Assembly (NCBI GenBank): GCA_902781215.1
Contig: CACZIO010000017.1
Span: 1-53,062 of the forward strand
DNA length: 53,062 nt
Origin: an uncultured Lachnospiraceae bacterium
Lineage (GTDB): Bacteria > Bacillota > Clostridia > Lachnospirales > Lachnospiraceae
Reading direction: 5' to 3'
Of this stretch, positions 18,000 through 26,605 are shown one piece after another; positions within the stretch are counted from its first letter, which is position 1; every line of letters starts with the position of its first letter. A program made the translations under genes and the position numbers. The notes under the pieces were generated by a model that saw only the letters and a program-made list of their open reading frames with translations, was not told where the DNA came from and did not search any database.

Positions 18000-18686
18000 C
18001 TATTTTCGATTCATCAGCCAGGCGAAAGCCTTTGCCGTCCGAAGATCGGGCTGTTTGAAATGGTTCCCCCTGTTCCACTCCAGGACGCAGTCGGTTTCTG
18101 TCCCGGCCAGGATCGATTCCGCTTCGCGGATCGCACTGCCCACCTGCGACATGATGGGATTTCTGGTTCGTTCCTCCCGGTCGCCAAGGCTCAGATAAAC
18201 AACATCCGCCTGTATACTGCGGTTTTTCATATAGTCGATGAAACCCGGAAACCAGATGGAGGGCGACGCCGCCGCAATGCCGTCAAAGCGGTCCGTCTGA
18301 TAGCCCGCCCACAGGGCAAATAATCCGGCCAGCGAATAGCCTCCTAAAAAGACCCTCTTCACAGCGCTTTCCGCTTCAGAGGGTCCTGCGGCTTCATGCC
18401 CGCCGGGCAGGTGTGCCAGGACTTCTTCCTGCAGGAAACGCAGTGTCTCCCCGGCGCCGTCTCCAAAATCTTTATTGCCGAACACAGCAGGTGCCTGCCA
18501 GGGTGAAAGATCCCTGTTCCAGCTCTTGACCTGCACGGCTTTCATGCAGAAATCCTGTCCGCCGGTCAGTTCGCGGATATATGTAAGTTCACTTTCCAGA
18601 AATTCCAGATCATGATCATCCACCATCTGGATCAGGAATGTGTCTGCCTCGGGGTTTCCGAACGTCAAAATGTTTAAATTCGTCAT
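18000..18686 (-). CDS. alpha/beta-hydrolase esterase (esterase D/Fes-like)
   Basis: 228 residues. The nucleophile elbow GGYSLAG fits G-x-S-x-x-G, and later SLGDREER and NRGNHF provide a plausible Asp and His. The fold resembles the putative esterase family (PF00756) that includes enterochelin and S-formylglutathione hydrolases, but the protein is shorter than most. It has no signal peptide, so it should be cytoplasmic. The substrate cannot be told. Next upstream is the M20 peptidase; a short ATCACAGGA repeat lies between them. Confidence 0.6.
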   Translation of the reverse strand: MTNLNILTFGNPEADTFLIQMVDDHDLEFLESELTYIRELTGGQDFCMKAVQVKSWNRDLSPWQAPAVFGNKDFGDGAGETLRFLQEEVLAHLPGGHEAAGPSEAESAVKRVFLGGYSLAGLFALWAGYQTDRFDGIAAASPSIWFPGFIDYMKNRSIQADVVYLSLGDREERTRNPIMSQVGSAIREAESILAGTETDCVLEWNRGNHFKQPDLRTAKAFAWLMNRK

Positions 18687-18687
18687 G

Positions 18688-18755
18688 TCTTCCTGTGATC
18701 CTGTGTTTCTGTGATTCGATATCCTGTGATACTGAGTTCCTGTGATCCGGTTTTC
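18688..18755. repeat. short ATCACAGGA-type tandem repeat
   Basis: In the spacer between the esterase and M20 peptidase genes the minus strand carries four imperfect copies of ATCACAGGA/ATCACAGAA spaced by about 10-15 bases. There is no coding signal. Confidence 0.45.
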
Positions 18756-18770
18756 CAGTTTTCGTTTTTC

Positions 18771-19952
18771 TTATGATCCCATGGCCGAGGCCATGTACAG
18801 GTCTGCGGCGCAGCGCAGCATGGAATCATCTGTGTGGAAACCTGACTTGTGCAGATCCTGCGGTTCCTCACCCTCCGGTGTACTGCCGACCCAGTAAAAG
18901 AAGGATGGTACATGCTCTCTGTAACATGCGAAGTCCTCGCTCGCCAGAGAGGGCACGGCATCCGTGACTGTATACCCGGTCGATTCCGCACATTTTTTTG
19001 CCCGAACCGTCATTTCAGGAGAGTTCCACACGGTGGGGATCCTGGGTGTCCACATGATCTCATCCCTACATTCATAGGCCGCCGCTGTGCCCCTGACAAT
19101 GGTCTCGATCCGGGAGATGGCATGGTCCAGCGCCTGATCAGAGAGCGACCGGACAGTACCGAGCAGCTGGATCTTATCGACAATGAGGTTGATGGGGCTG
19201 CCGCCCTCGATCATATTGATCGTGAGAAGGACGGAATCCAGCGGGTCGGTGTTCCTGCTCACCACAGTCTGCAGGGACTGAACGACAGCCGCCGCGCAGA
19301 CAATGGTATCCGTGCACAGATGAGGCATGGACCCGTGTCCCCCGACGCCGTGGATGGTGATCTCAAAATTGCGCTTGCCTGACATCAGGGCACCCTCGTG
19401 ACACACGATCCTGCCGCTCGAGACTGAAGGCCAGTTGTGCATGCCGAAGCAGGCATCGGGATGGATGAGATCAAACAGACCGGCTTTGATCATCATCAGG
19501 GCACCTCTGGCCCCTTCCTCAGCCGGTTGAAAGACCAGGTCCACGGTCCTGTGCAGTCTGCCGTCCGTCCGGGCCCGCTGCAGCAGGAGGGCTGCTCCAA
19601 GCAGAGAAGCTGTATGAAAGTCATGCCCGCAGGAATGCATGACCCCGGGATTCACACTTTTCCAGGGACTTTCATATTCCTCATCCCGGGGAAGGGCATC
19701 GATGTCCGCCCGGAGCATGATCTCGGAAAAGTCCTGAGCAGGAGCCTCCGTCCCCCGGATCTGCGCCACGACGCCGGTCCCGGTCTCAGTTTCCAGCGGA
19801 AGGATCCGAAAATCCGGGAGTGTCTCCAGAAATGTGCGGATCTTTCTCGTCGTCTCAAATTCTTCCCCCGAAAGCTCCGGATGCATATGGAGGTCTCGCT
19901 TAAACTCCAGGATCCTGTTGTATTCCTCGTCCAAAAGTCTGTATTGATGCAT
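18771..19952 (-). CDS. M20 family amidohydrolase/peptidase
   Basis: 393 residues from ATG 19952 (MHQYRLLDEEY), picked because GGAGG sits five bases before it; the frame opens upstream only through a GGGACGG repeat. Metal-binding landmarks of the M20D amidohydrolases (IAA-amino acid hydrolase, hippuricase, N-acetyldiaminopimelate deacetylase type) are HPELSGEEFETT, MHSCGHDFHTA, FQPAEEGARGA and HGVGGHGSMP for the lid domain. It probably removes an acyl group from an N-acyl amino acid; the exact substrate is open. Confidence 0.82.
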   Translation of the reverse strand: MHQYRLLDEEYNRILEFKRDLHMHPELSGEEFETTRKIRTFLETLPDFRILPLETETGTGVVAQIRGTEAPAQDFSEIMLRADIDALPRDEEYESPWKSVNPGVMHSCGHDFHTASLLGAALLLQRARTDGRLHRTVDLVFQPAEEGARGALMMIKAGLFDLIHPDACFGMHNWPSVSSGRIVCHEGALMSGKRNFEITIHGVGGHGSMPHLCTDTIVCAAAVVQSLQTVVSRNTDPLDSVLLTINMIEGGSPINLIVDKIQLLGTVRSLSDQALDHAISRIETIVRGTAAAYECRDEIMWTPRIPTVWNSPEMTVRAKKCAESTGYTVTDAVPSLASEDFACYREHVPSFFYWVGSTPEGEEPQDLHKSGFHTDDSMLRCAADLYMASAMGS

Positions 19953-19965
19953 TTTTTCCTCCATG

Positions 19966-20089
19966 AACCACCCGGGACGGTTCTCCCGGTTTTTTGAACC
20001 GGCCAGACCCGTCCCGGATATTATTGTCCCAGATGGCATTCCGGATGGTGTTATTTTTATCTCTGAGAACCGTCCCAGGTGGCCTCTTC
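19966..20089. repeat. intergenic GGGACGG repeat, locus B
   Basis: GGGACGG at 19974, CCGTCCC at 20009 and 20070, with a partial core near 20027. The first half reads GGGACGGTTCTCCCGGTT, a T run, GAACCG, then CCGTCCC, the same order as locus E at 31639-31680. Confidence 0.7.
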
Positions 20090-20545
20090 TTATTCTTCCA
20101 GAGCATCCAGCATCTGGGCGGCATTGTCCTTTGCCTTGACGCCGCCAAACGCCTTGATGATCAGGCCGTTCTCATCGATGAGGTAGGTGGACCGGATCAA
20201 GCTCTTGGTGGGCTTTCCGTCTTTTCCGATCTTTCGGACATCATAGGCTGTGATGACCTCCAGTTCTGTATCCGAGAGCAGGGTGAAAGGCAGGCCCTGC
20301 TTCTCCTCGAACCTCTTGTGAGATTCGACCGTGTCCTTGCTGACACCGAGAACGACCGCTCCCTTTTCCTGAAACTGCGGGTACCTGTCCCTGAAATTGC
20401 AGGCCTGGCTGGTGCAGCCGCTGGTCATGTCCTTGGGATAGAAATAGAGAATGACCTTCTGTCCTCTGTAATCTGAAAGTTTGTGCATCTGTCCGTTCTG
20501 ATCGGGCAGGGTAAATTCCGGTGCTTTTGTTCCGATTTCTAACAT
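20090..20545 (-). CDS. bcp: thiol peroxidase, Bcp/PrxQ type
   Basis: 151 residues. The peroxiredoxin reduces hydroperoxides with thioredoxin. The site DMTSGCTSQACNFRD has the peroxidatic Cys and a resolving Cys five residues later, as in PrxQ-type enzymes. Start at ATG 20545 (MLEIGTKAPEF), five bases after GGAGG; an ATG four codons upstream overlaps that site. It is downstream of the amylase gene on the same strand, 42 bases away. Confidence 0.93.
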   Translation of the reverse strand: MLEIGTKAPEFTLPDQNGQMHKLSDYRGQKVILYFYPKDMTSGCTSQACNFRDRYPQFQEKGAVVLGVSKDTVESHKRFEEKQGLPFTLLSDTELEVITAYDVRKIGKDGKPTKSLIRSTYLIDENGLIIKAFGGVKAKDNAAQMLDALEE

Positions 20546-20587
20546 AATTTCCTCCATTTTTATACGACATTTCCCGGTAATTCCCTG

Positions 20588-22072
20588 CTACTCTGTCACT
20601 ACCAGATACTCGAAGCCCTCCTCGTGGACCCAGATGGAGACATTGCCGCCGCGCGTCCGGAAGGTGCCCCAGCCCTCGTTGTCGATTACGACGGGATCGG
20701 GGCAGTTGCCCAGGGCATCGCGGAGGGTCTCGCCGATGTGCGCGGTCCCCATATACATACGCTTTTCGCCGTCGTCGGCGCTGCTGAGGACAACAGCCAG
20801 GCCGGAATAGGGATGGTCCTCCGTTCCCCGGCGCACCCAGCCGACCACATGGGGATCGTCGAAATAGTCCTCCTGGTCTCCGTAGGCATAGCCGCGGCGG
20901 ATCTTGATCATCTTGCCGAGATTGGGGACGAGCGGACGGTTCTGGACGGGATTGCCATAATAATCGGAATAGAAAACGCAGGGGCGGCCTCCCTGGCGCA
21001 GCAGGACCATGGCATAGGCCAGGGGCTTGAACCAGTCCGCTACGAAGGACTGCAGGCTCTGGCCGTACTGGGTGTCGTGGTTGTCCACAAAAGTCACCGC
21101 ATAGTCGGGCTGCTCCCGGACCAGGGTGCCGTCAAAGATGGTACGCAGGTCATAGTCCCTGCCCGCCTGCGACGCATTAAAAAAGTGATAGTGCAGGGTC
21201 ACGTCAAAGAGAGCCATCTCGTGATTGACCTGGTCCAGATAATACATGAGCCTGCCGGGATCGCCGTTCCAGTACTCTCCGACCGCCGGGATTTCCTTTC
21301 CTGTCTCCTCCCGGATCTGAGAACGCACCTGACTGAGCAGGTCACGATAGAATGAGAAAGAGATATGCTTGACCGCATCCAGGCGCAGGCCGTCGATCCC
21401 GGTCTCCGGGATATACCACAAAAGCCATTTCCGGATTTCCTCGCACACCTCCGGATTGTTCATGTCCACATTCATGCCCATCAGGTAATCGAAATTGCCG
21501 TTTTCGGGATCCGTATCCTGCTCCCACTGCTTGCCGGCAAATCGGTAGATCAGGCCCTCGTCCCGTTTGTACTCATCGTAATCCGTACCGGAAAAATGTC
21601 TGTGGTCCCAGATGAAATCACTGTATTTTCCATTTCTGCCCGGAAAGGTGAATTTCGACCAGACCCGGACCGGGTGCTCGCCCTCCACCTGCTGCATCCG
21701 GTTGTCCCGGGAATCGGACACGGCCATGACCTCCTCCGGTTCATCCGCGCCCATCCGGTGATTGAGGACGATATCGGCAAAGACGCGGATCCCGTGATCG
21801 TGAAAGGCCCGGATCGCCTCCAGATATTCCTCTTTGGTCCCGTACTTGGTGCGGACAGTCCCCTTCTGATCAAATTCACCCAGATCGTAAAGGTCATATA
21901 CGCCGTAGCCGACATCCTCCTGACAGGTTCCCTTATAGGCAGGCGGAAGCCAGACATCTGTGATCCCGATTTCATTGAGGTTCTCCGCCTTCGCCGCGCA
22001 CCGTTTCCACCAGAGCCCGTCGTTGGGCAGATACCACTCAAAATACTGCATCATGGTTTTGTTGACTGACAT
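20588..22072 (-). CDS. cytoplasmic alpha-amylase (GH13)
   Basis: 494 residues from ATG 22072 (MSVNKTMMQYFEWYLPNDG), with GGAGA upstream. No signal peptide. The GH13 motifs are IVLNHRMG, the nucleophile in GLRLDAVKH (about residue 233), the acid/base in AVGEYWNGD (about 267) and the third carboxylate in FVDNHDTQ (about 327). The layout resembles the Bacillus licheniformis-type and AmyA intracellular amylases. It would cut internal alpha-1,4 links of imported maltodextrins or stored glycogen. The spacer before it holds two CCGTCCC repeats. Confidence 0.92.
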   Translation of the reverse strand: MSVNKTMMQYFEWYLPNDGLWWKRCAAKAENLNEIGITDVWLPPAYKGTCQEDVGYGVYDLYDLGEFDQKGTVRTKYGTKEEYLEAIRAFHDHGIRVFADIVLNHRMGADEPEEVMAVSDSRDNRMQQVEGEHPVRVWSKFTFPGRNGKYSDFIWDHRHFSGTDYDEYKRDEGLIYRFAGKQWEQDTDPENGNFDYLMGMNVDMNNPEVCEEIRKWLLWYIPETGIDGLRLDAVKHISFSFYRDLLSQVRSQIREETGKEIPAVGEYWNGDPGRLMYYLDQVNHEMALFDVTLHYHFFNASQAGRDYDLRTIFDGTLVREQPDYAVTFVDNHDTQYGQSLQSFVADWFKPLAYAMVLLRQGGRPCVFYSDYYGNPVQNRPLVPNLGKMIKIRRGYAYGDQEDYFDDPHVVGWVRRGTEDHPYSGLAVVLSSADDGEKRMYMGTAHIGETLRDALGNCPDPVVIDNEGWGTFRTRGGNVSIWVHEEGFEYLVVTE

Positions 22073-22133
22073 AAATCGTTCTCCTTTGTGGCATGGTCCG
22101 ACCCTGCCGGTTTGTCCCACGGACACTTCTGCC

Positions 22134-22200
22134 CTGCGTTTTGTACCGTCCGGATCCGTCCCGGATGGTTTCTTGTACCGCCCGGATCCGTCCCGGTTGA
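22134..22200. repeat. intergenic GGGACGG repeat, locus C
   Basis: Two direct copies of TGTACCG-CCCGGATCCGTCCCGG-type sequence, cores CCGTCCC at 22156 and 22188, 32 bases apart, between the HD gene stop (22207) and the amylase start (22072). Confidence 0.65.
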
Positions 22201-22206
22201 TTTTTT

Positions 22207-22668
22207 TCACATACCGAACTCAGCACACAGAGCCTCGAACCTTGCTTTTTCCTTGTCCTTTACAGCCTTGGACAGGTCGTTCATGCAGTGGTGGATCACA
22301 TCCGCATCCTTCAGGACTTCGTCCATGGGTCCATCTACAACGAGCTTGTCATCGTGGTGATAGACAGCTGAACAGATCAGGTCCGTTTCCCTCTCATCCG
22401 TCTGTCCCAGATCCGCCAATATCTTCCTCGCAAGCTCCGCCCCCCTGTGGGCGTGGTCATCATAGGAGCCGGTCTTGTAGGCATGCAGATCATGCAGCAT
22501 CGCTGCCATGGCTGCCAGTTCCGGATCCAGTCCGCGCCTTCTGGCGATCATAGTAGCTGCGAGCGAGACTCCGTACAGGTGATTGGCGGCACTGATCCTC
22601 TTGTCAGGATTCTCCATCCTGTTAAGCTCCGCATCTACCATTGCTCTGAGATCTTTTAACCTTCCCAT
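22207..22668 (-). CDS. HD-domain phosphohydrolase-like protein
   Basis: 153 residues from ATG 22668 (MGRLKDLRAMV), six bases after AAGGAGG. HD-type metal ligands are visible: a first His in the NHLYG region, LHDLHAYKTG, HAHRGAE and the trailing HH of VYHHDD. Short HD proteins of this sort are usually phosphatases or nucleotidases of unknown substrate. It is 19 bases downstream of the alpha/beta hydrolase gene and probably co-transcribed with it. Confidence 0.75.
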   Translation of the reverse strand: MGRLKDLRAMVDAELNRMENPDKRISAANHLYGVSLAATMIARRRGLDPELAAMAAMLHDLHAYKTGSYDDHAHRGAELARKILADLGQTDERETDLICSAVYHHDDKLVVDGPMDEVLKDADVIHHCMNDLSKAVKDKEKARFEALCAEFGM

Positions 22669-22687
22669 AGGGATCCTCCTTTTTATT

Positions 22688-23488
22688 TCACATACAGAAC
22701 TCCCGCACCCGCGTGAGAAAATCCGGTGCCTCCTCATACAGGCCGTGACCGAGCCCTTCATACATGTACAGGCTGCAGTCCCGGATCCTGTCCGACATCT
22801 CTCTGGACGCCTGTCCGGTCACGATCCGGTCATCCTCACCGCCTATCACCAGGGTCGGACAAGTGATATAGTCCAGCCGGTTCCAGGCATTGTGGGTCAC
22901 GCAGGACTCCGCCTGCCTGATAAAGCGGTCAAAGGATTTCGGTTTTCCGAAACTGCCCAGCAGCCGGTATTCTATTTTTGCCAGCCTCAGACGCTTCTCA
23001 GAATAAGACCGCTCCGCAGTATCCAGCATGATGCCCTTGTAATCTCCGCGTTCCGCCATCGTGATCCATCTTTCAACCACATCCTGTATCGTCGGATTCG
23101 GACGGCTCAGGGTCACCGCAAGGACCAGCCTCCCGACCCTGTCGGGAAAATTGATTGCCAGCCACTGGGCGATCATGCCGCCCTGGGAAACACCCACCAG
23201 GGCGACCGAGGACAGGTCCAGGGCCTGCAGGGCAACGTTCAGCTGTTCCGCCATATCCCAGGTCGTCGTGCCAAACGGGATCTCCCGGCACCTGCTGAAC
23301 ACATATACAGTAAAATCTCTGGCAAGAGAGCGGTACAAGAGGGCAAACGGGACAGCCATGCCCCTGACTGTCTTCAGGCCGTCTCCCACGCCCGGAATCA
23401 TAACAAGCGAAATCTTTCCGCTGCCGAAGCGGATATAGTCGACCGTTCCGAAGGGCAGGTCCAGCTGACAGTTCTTTGCATGCAACAT
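22688..23488 (-). CDS. alpha/beta-fold hydrolase
   Basis: 266 residues. The nucleophile elbow is VGVSQGG, the acid is in GGEDDRIV and the His in GLGHGLYEE, a full serine-hydrolase triad. The pattern matches the broad esterase/haloperoxidase/MhpC group; substrate unknown. It lies in a run of small hydrolases on one strand, with HD downstream and HAD upstream. Confidence 0.82.
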   Translation of the reverse strand: MLHAKNCQLDLPFGTVDYIRFGSGKISLVMIPGVGDGLKTVRGMAVPFALLYRSLARDFTVYVFSRCREIPFGTTTWDMAEQLNVALQALDLSSVALVGVSQGGMIAQWLAINFPDRVGRLVLAVTLSRPNPTIQDVVERWITMAERGDYKGIMLDTAERSYSEKRLRLAKIEYRLLGSFGKPKSFDRFIRQAESCVTHNAWNRLDYITCPTLVIGGEDDRIVTGQASREMSDRIRDCSLYMYEGLGHGLYEEAPDFLTRVREFCM

Positions 23489-23537
23489 AGATTGTCTCCT
23501 GCTTTATTATAGCTTCCCCGGGCATCTCCGGACGGCG

Positions 23538-24191
23538 TCATCCGAGCAGCCTGGCCAGATCCTGCTCTGCCTGGTCCTGTGACCGGAAGAGGATCGTTCG
23601 GATTCCGAGCGCCCGTGCCGGCTCCAGATTTGCTTCCAGGTCATCGATGAAGACGCTCTTTGCCGGATTGAGATCATACTTATCGATCAGGAGCTGATAA
23701 AAGGCTTGATCGGGTTTCACCATGTGGACATCACATGAAAAAAGACCGCCGTCCATCTCCGGCAGGAAATATAAGGAATCCGCACACTCCCGCATGATCT
23801 TGTGCGAATAATTGGAAAGAAAGAGGACCCGCCGGCCGGACGCCTTGATTCTCCGGATCCAGGGCAGACTCGTCTGTTTCGGTTCAACGATACCGTGAAC
23901 ATCCGCGAACATGTGACGGATCTCTTTTTCGATGGAGGGATCATTCTCGATGAATCTCTGCAGAATATCCTCTTCGGATATATTGTTCAGATCCAGCTGT
24001 ACCCAGTCATCTGACCGCATCGTCGCATACATGACCCGCTGCGCCAGTTCTCCGGTAAAGCCCTTCCTTTCCAGAAAGCGGAAGCGCCCCAGTTCAACCA
24101 GTACACCCCCGATATCAAAAATCACTGTGTCGATCTCATTTTCTTTATGAACGGTTTTCTTCTCTTCCAAACTCTGTTTCCTTCCTGTCAC
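23538..24191 (-). CDS. HAD-family hydrolase (subfamily IA, YihX-like)
   Basis: About 200 residues. Motif I is VIFDIGGVL with the usual Asp nucleophile, motif II is FLSNYS, motif III Lys is in VKPDQAFYQ, and motif IV is FIDDLEAN, followed by GIRTILF. These are the marks of phosphatases such as sugar-phosphatase YihX. The start is not certain: a GTG at 24191 gives 217 residues, but later starts near VHKENEID are possible. Its 5' end overlaps a small ORF with a strong ribosome site (24145-24294), so it may be translationally coupled to it. Confidence 0.85.
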   Translation of the reverse strand: MTGRKQSLEEKKTVHKENEIDTVIFDIGGVLVELGRFRFLERKGFTGELAQRVMYATMRSDDWVQLDLNNISEEDILQRFIENDPSIEKEIRHMFADVHGIVEPKQTSLPWIRRIKASGRRVLFLSNYSHKIMRECADSLYFLPEMDGGLFSCDVHMVKPDQAFYQLLIDKYDLNPAKSVFIDDLEANLEPARALGIRTILFRSQDQAEQDLARLLG

Positions 24192-24294
24192 TAAACTCTT
24201 TCCCTGTATCGGTCCTGTTCTTGAACGATTCTCTGATTTCCTGTTTCCTTCCTGTTATTGAACCATTATTCTTTTTTCTTTTTCGTTTATTCAT
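24145..24294 (-). CDS. possible 49-residue highly charged small protein
   Basis: ATG 24294 follows GGGAGG by five bases, one of the better ribosome sites here. The product (MNKRKRKKNNGSITGRKQEIR...) is mostly Lys, Arg, Glu and Asn, with no hydrophobic part. Its 3' end overlaps the HAD gene. The sequence holds a 15-base direct repeat, ACAGGAAGGAAACAG on the minus strand, at 24241-24255 and 24174-24188, so the amino acids partly repeat (TGRKQE, DRKETE). It may be a real leader gene or repeat-derived sequence. Confidence 0.35.
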   Translation of the reverse strand: MNKRKRKKNNGSITGRKQEIRESFKNRTDTGKEFSDRKETEFGREENRS

Positions 24295-24352
24295 GTAGTC
24301 CTCCCGGCAGCTGCTTACTGCAGACAGCCCATGGACGCCAGTCGGAACACTT

Positions 24353-25480
24353 TCATTTGTTATTATTTTCAGGCCTATAATCAATCTCCACATATTTGCT
24401 GATCCAGACAGGATCCCTGTCTGCGCTGTATTCGCTGATCCGGCAGTCCTTGTAGAGATCGTCGGCGATCTCTTCGATGATCTCCCTGAGCTCGAGCTTG
24501 TCCAGATAATAATCCGGGATTGCATCATAGCCGAGGGCAGTGCCCAGGATGTTTCCGGTCACGGCGCCGGTGGAATCGCTGTCGCCGTCATGATTGACGG
24601 AGGCGATGATGGCCTTTTCGAAATCGTCCGCGTGCCTGAGGGCGCAGTAAACAGAGATTGCCAGTGTCTCCTCGGCGACCCAGCCCTCTCCAAGTGCCCG
24701 GATTGCCTTGCGGTCATCAACATCCTGGCGGGAAAGGTCGACAGCCTTCTGCATCAGGTCCAGGAACTTCTGCATATGGACAGCATTGGGGAAGAGCTTC
24801 GGCATTGCCTCCATGGAGGAAAGTACAGCCTCATAGACATCCGGCTTTTCGGCGGACGCCAGCCTGTACACGATATGGACCAGGGCGGCGGAAGGAATGT
24901 AGCCAAGCTCATGCCCATGGGTGACGGCCGCCGCCTCAGCGCCCGCCATGTCGACCTCTTCCACTTCCCAGTCCTTCTTGCCGGCGAAATAGACGCCGAT
25001 CGGCGCAACGCGCATGACACCGCCGCATCCCTTGCTGTTGTTGATCGGATTCTCCACCGTGCCGTGACCGCCCTCCTGCAGGGCTGACAGGCAGGTCCCG
25101 CCCGGAGCCCTGCGGCTGAACAGCTCTTTGCAATTGACCAGCCAAGAGCTGTATCCCCCTCCGGTCTTAAGCGGATAGGACTTTACCTGCGTCAGGTACC
25201 AGTCCAGGTAAGCCCTGTCGAAATAGCCGACCGGTCCCGCGCCGATCCCGCGCATACGTCCGCGGGTCTCGCCAAAGAGAAGGGCCGTCGCTGTGAACAG
25301 CGCCATCTGTGTGTCGTCTGAAATACGGGCCAGTCCCCGGTCGAGGTCATAGCGCGTGATGCCATCCGGGCCGTACTCCCTGAGGATCGACTTCAGCCTT
25401 GAAAACTCCACTGCATAGCCGAGCGCATCGCCGACGGCTCCGCCCACCAGACAACCCTTGATCCTGTTAATATCTCTCAT
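24353..25480 (-). CDS. ADP-ribosylglycohydrolase family protein
   Basis: 375 residues. DraG-type metal-site motifs are GAVGDALGYAVEF near the N-terminus, ISDDTQM, and SVNHDGDSDSTGAVTGNILG near the C-terminus, which together bind two Mg/Mn ions. The family removes ADP-ribose from proteins or small molecules or has related glycohydrolase activity. No ADP-ribosyltransferase is visible nearby, so the target is unknown. Confidence 0.9.
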   Translation of the reverse strand: MRDINRIKGCLVGGAVGDALGYAVEFSRLKSILREYGPDGITRYDLDRGLARISDDTQMALFTATALLFGETRGRMRGIGAGPVGYFDRAYLDWYLTQVKSYPLKTGGGYSSWLVNCKELFSRRAPGGTCLSALQEGGHGTVENPINNSKGCGGVMRVAPIGVYFAGKKDWEVEEVDMAGAEAAAVTHGHELGYIPSAALVHIVYRLASAEKPDVYEAVLSSMEAMPKLFPNAVHMQKFLDLMQKAVDLSRQDVDDRKAIRALGEGWVAEETLAISVYCALRHADDFEKAIIASVNHDGDSDSTGAVTGNILGTALGYDAIPDYYLDKLELREIIEEIADDLYKDCRISEYSADRDPVWISKYVEIDYRPENNNK

Positions 25481-25617
25481 TATAAATCTCCCCCTCGGTC
25501 TCTGTTCGAAAACATCTTTTTGTCTTTCAGAAGGCCATTATAGTCAAAGATTGCACAGAACGGGTCGCCCGGAAAGCGACATCTTAGAACCACTTTTATC
25601 CGTCCCAGACGATACTC

Positions 25618-26226
25618 TCACAGCGTCTGGTATGCATCTTCCAGCTCAAAGATCAGGATCCGCTCCCTCGGATCCTTTCCGTCAAACAGGTCCCTGCAGT
25701 CGATCTCATCGTGGAAGACAAGCTGGTCGACGTTCATGAGATAAGAGACGTATTCATCCGACGGATAATAAAAAAACAGGAGGATCTGCCTCGGCTTTTC
25801 ATACCAGGCGTCCACGACCTGCATCAGGACGCGCTGGAGGATCTCCACCGAAAAAGGATTGAAAAAGAAAAAGCGGTCCGCCTCCTCCGGAACGGGGCAG
25901 CTTTCCGCCCGCATGTTCATGAAAGACACTTTGGAACCCGATACAGCCTTTTGCTGATTGGCAAGAGCCGCCTGCCAGATCCGCCTGTCGTATTCGACGC
26001 CGATGCAGCGGCAGCCGACCTGCCAGGCCAGGAAAAAGTCCACCCGGCCTTTCCCGCTTCCGTAGTCCACGAGGACGTTTTTCTTGGTCACAAATCCGCT
26101 GGCGGCCAGCCGCTCCAGGACGGAATAGGGGGTCGGTTCATAGGGATAGCAGTGCTGGTCAGCATGCGAATCGTCTCTGCCGGTGGTCCTGATCCTCAGC
26201 AGCTTATCCCACTCCGCGTCGTTCAT
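25618..26226 (-). CDS. SAM-dependent methyltransferase-like protein
   Basis: 202 residues from ATG 26226 (MNDAEWDKLLRIRTTGRDD), preceded by GGAGG; the longer open frame upstream is a shadow of the MazG-like gene. The SAM-binding region is VLVDYGSGKGRVDFFLAW...IGVEYD with a motif-I-like glycine loop, and FFFNPFS later could be motif IV. The substrate is unknown. It lies 19 bases downstream of the MazG-like gene. A GGGACGG-like core (CCGTCCC at 25600) lies just beyond its stop. Confidence 0.75.
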   Translation of the reverse strand: MNDAEWDKLLRIRTTGRDDSHADQHCYPYEPTPYSVLERLAASGFVTKKNVLVDYGSGKGRVDFFLAWQVGCRCIGVEYDRRIWQAALANQQKAVSGSKVSFMNMRAESCPVPEEADRFFFFNPFSVEILQRVLMQVVDAWYEKPRQILLFFYYPSDEYVSYLMNVDQLVFHDEIDCRDLFDGKDPRERILIFELEDAYQTL

Positions 26227-26245
26227 AGGCAGATTCCTCCATTTA

Positions 26246-26566
26246 TCACAGCTCGTCGTACTTTGCCGCACTGCCCCTTGCCTTGTCCACCGGGTACTTG
26301 GCTTCGTTCTGGTCCATCTTGTTATTGACGATCTCGTCCTCGTCCAGGCCCAGCTTGTCCAGCATGTTACGGCAGTAGACCAGGACATCCGCGAGCTCTT
26401 CTTTGACGTGCTCGATGTCATAATCGGTGTCGCTCCACTGGAAGCACTCCAGGAGCTCGTTTGCCTCGATCGAGATGGATTTTGCCAGGTTTGCTGGCGT
26501 ATGGAACTGATTCCAGTCGCGGTCTTCAGTGAATTGGCGGATGCGGTGAATTGTATTCTGATTCAT
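26246..26566 (-). CDS. MazG-like nucleotide pyrophosphohydrolase
   Basis: 106 residues. The all-alpha NTP pyrophosphatase pattern is seen in EANELLECFQW (E-x3-E) and KEELADVLVYCRNM (E-x-L-x-D). Members hydrolyse NTPs or dNTPs to monophosphates, often house-cleaning non-canonical nucleotides. Upstream is the nuclease-helicase at 26606, downstream the methyltransferase; all three may be one transcript. Confidence 0.88.
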   Translation of the reverse strand: MNQNTIHRIRQFTEDRDWNQFHTPANLAKSISIEANELLECFQWSDTDYDIEHVKEELADVLVYCRNMLDKLGLDEDEIVNNKMDQNEAKYPVDKARGSAAKYDEL

Positions 26567-26605
26567 GCTTTACTTGCTCCCAAATCAAATATACTCAAGT
26601 TCTTC

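Noticed and set aside
24353-24528. N-terminal extension of the 49-residue ORF (frame open from 24528)
   Set aside because: The extension is antisense-frame overlap with the ADP-ribosylglycohydrolase gene; the ribosome site is at 24294.
25618-26421. Longer 267-residue version of the methyltransferase
   Set aside because: The first 65 codons lie over the MazG-like gene in another frame and are Ser/Thr/Arg-rich; GGAGG marks the start at 26226.
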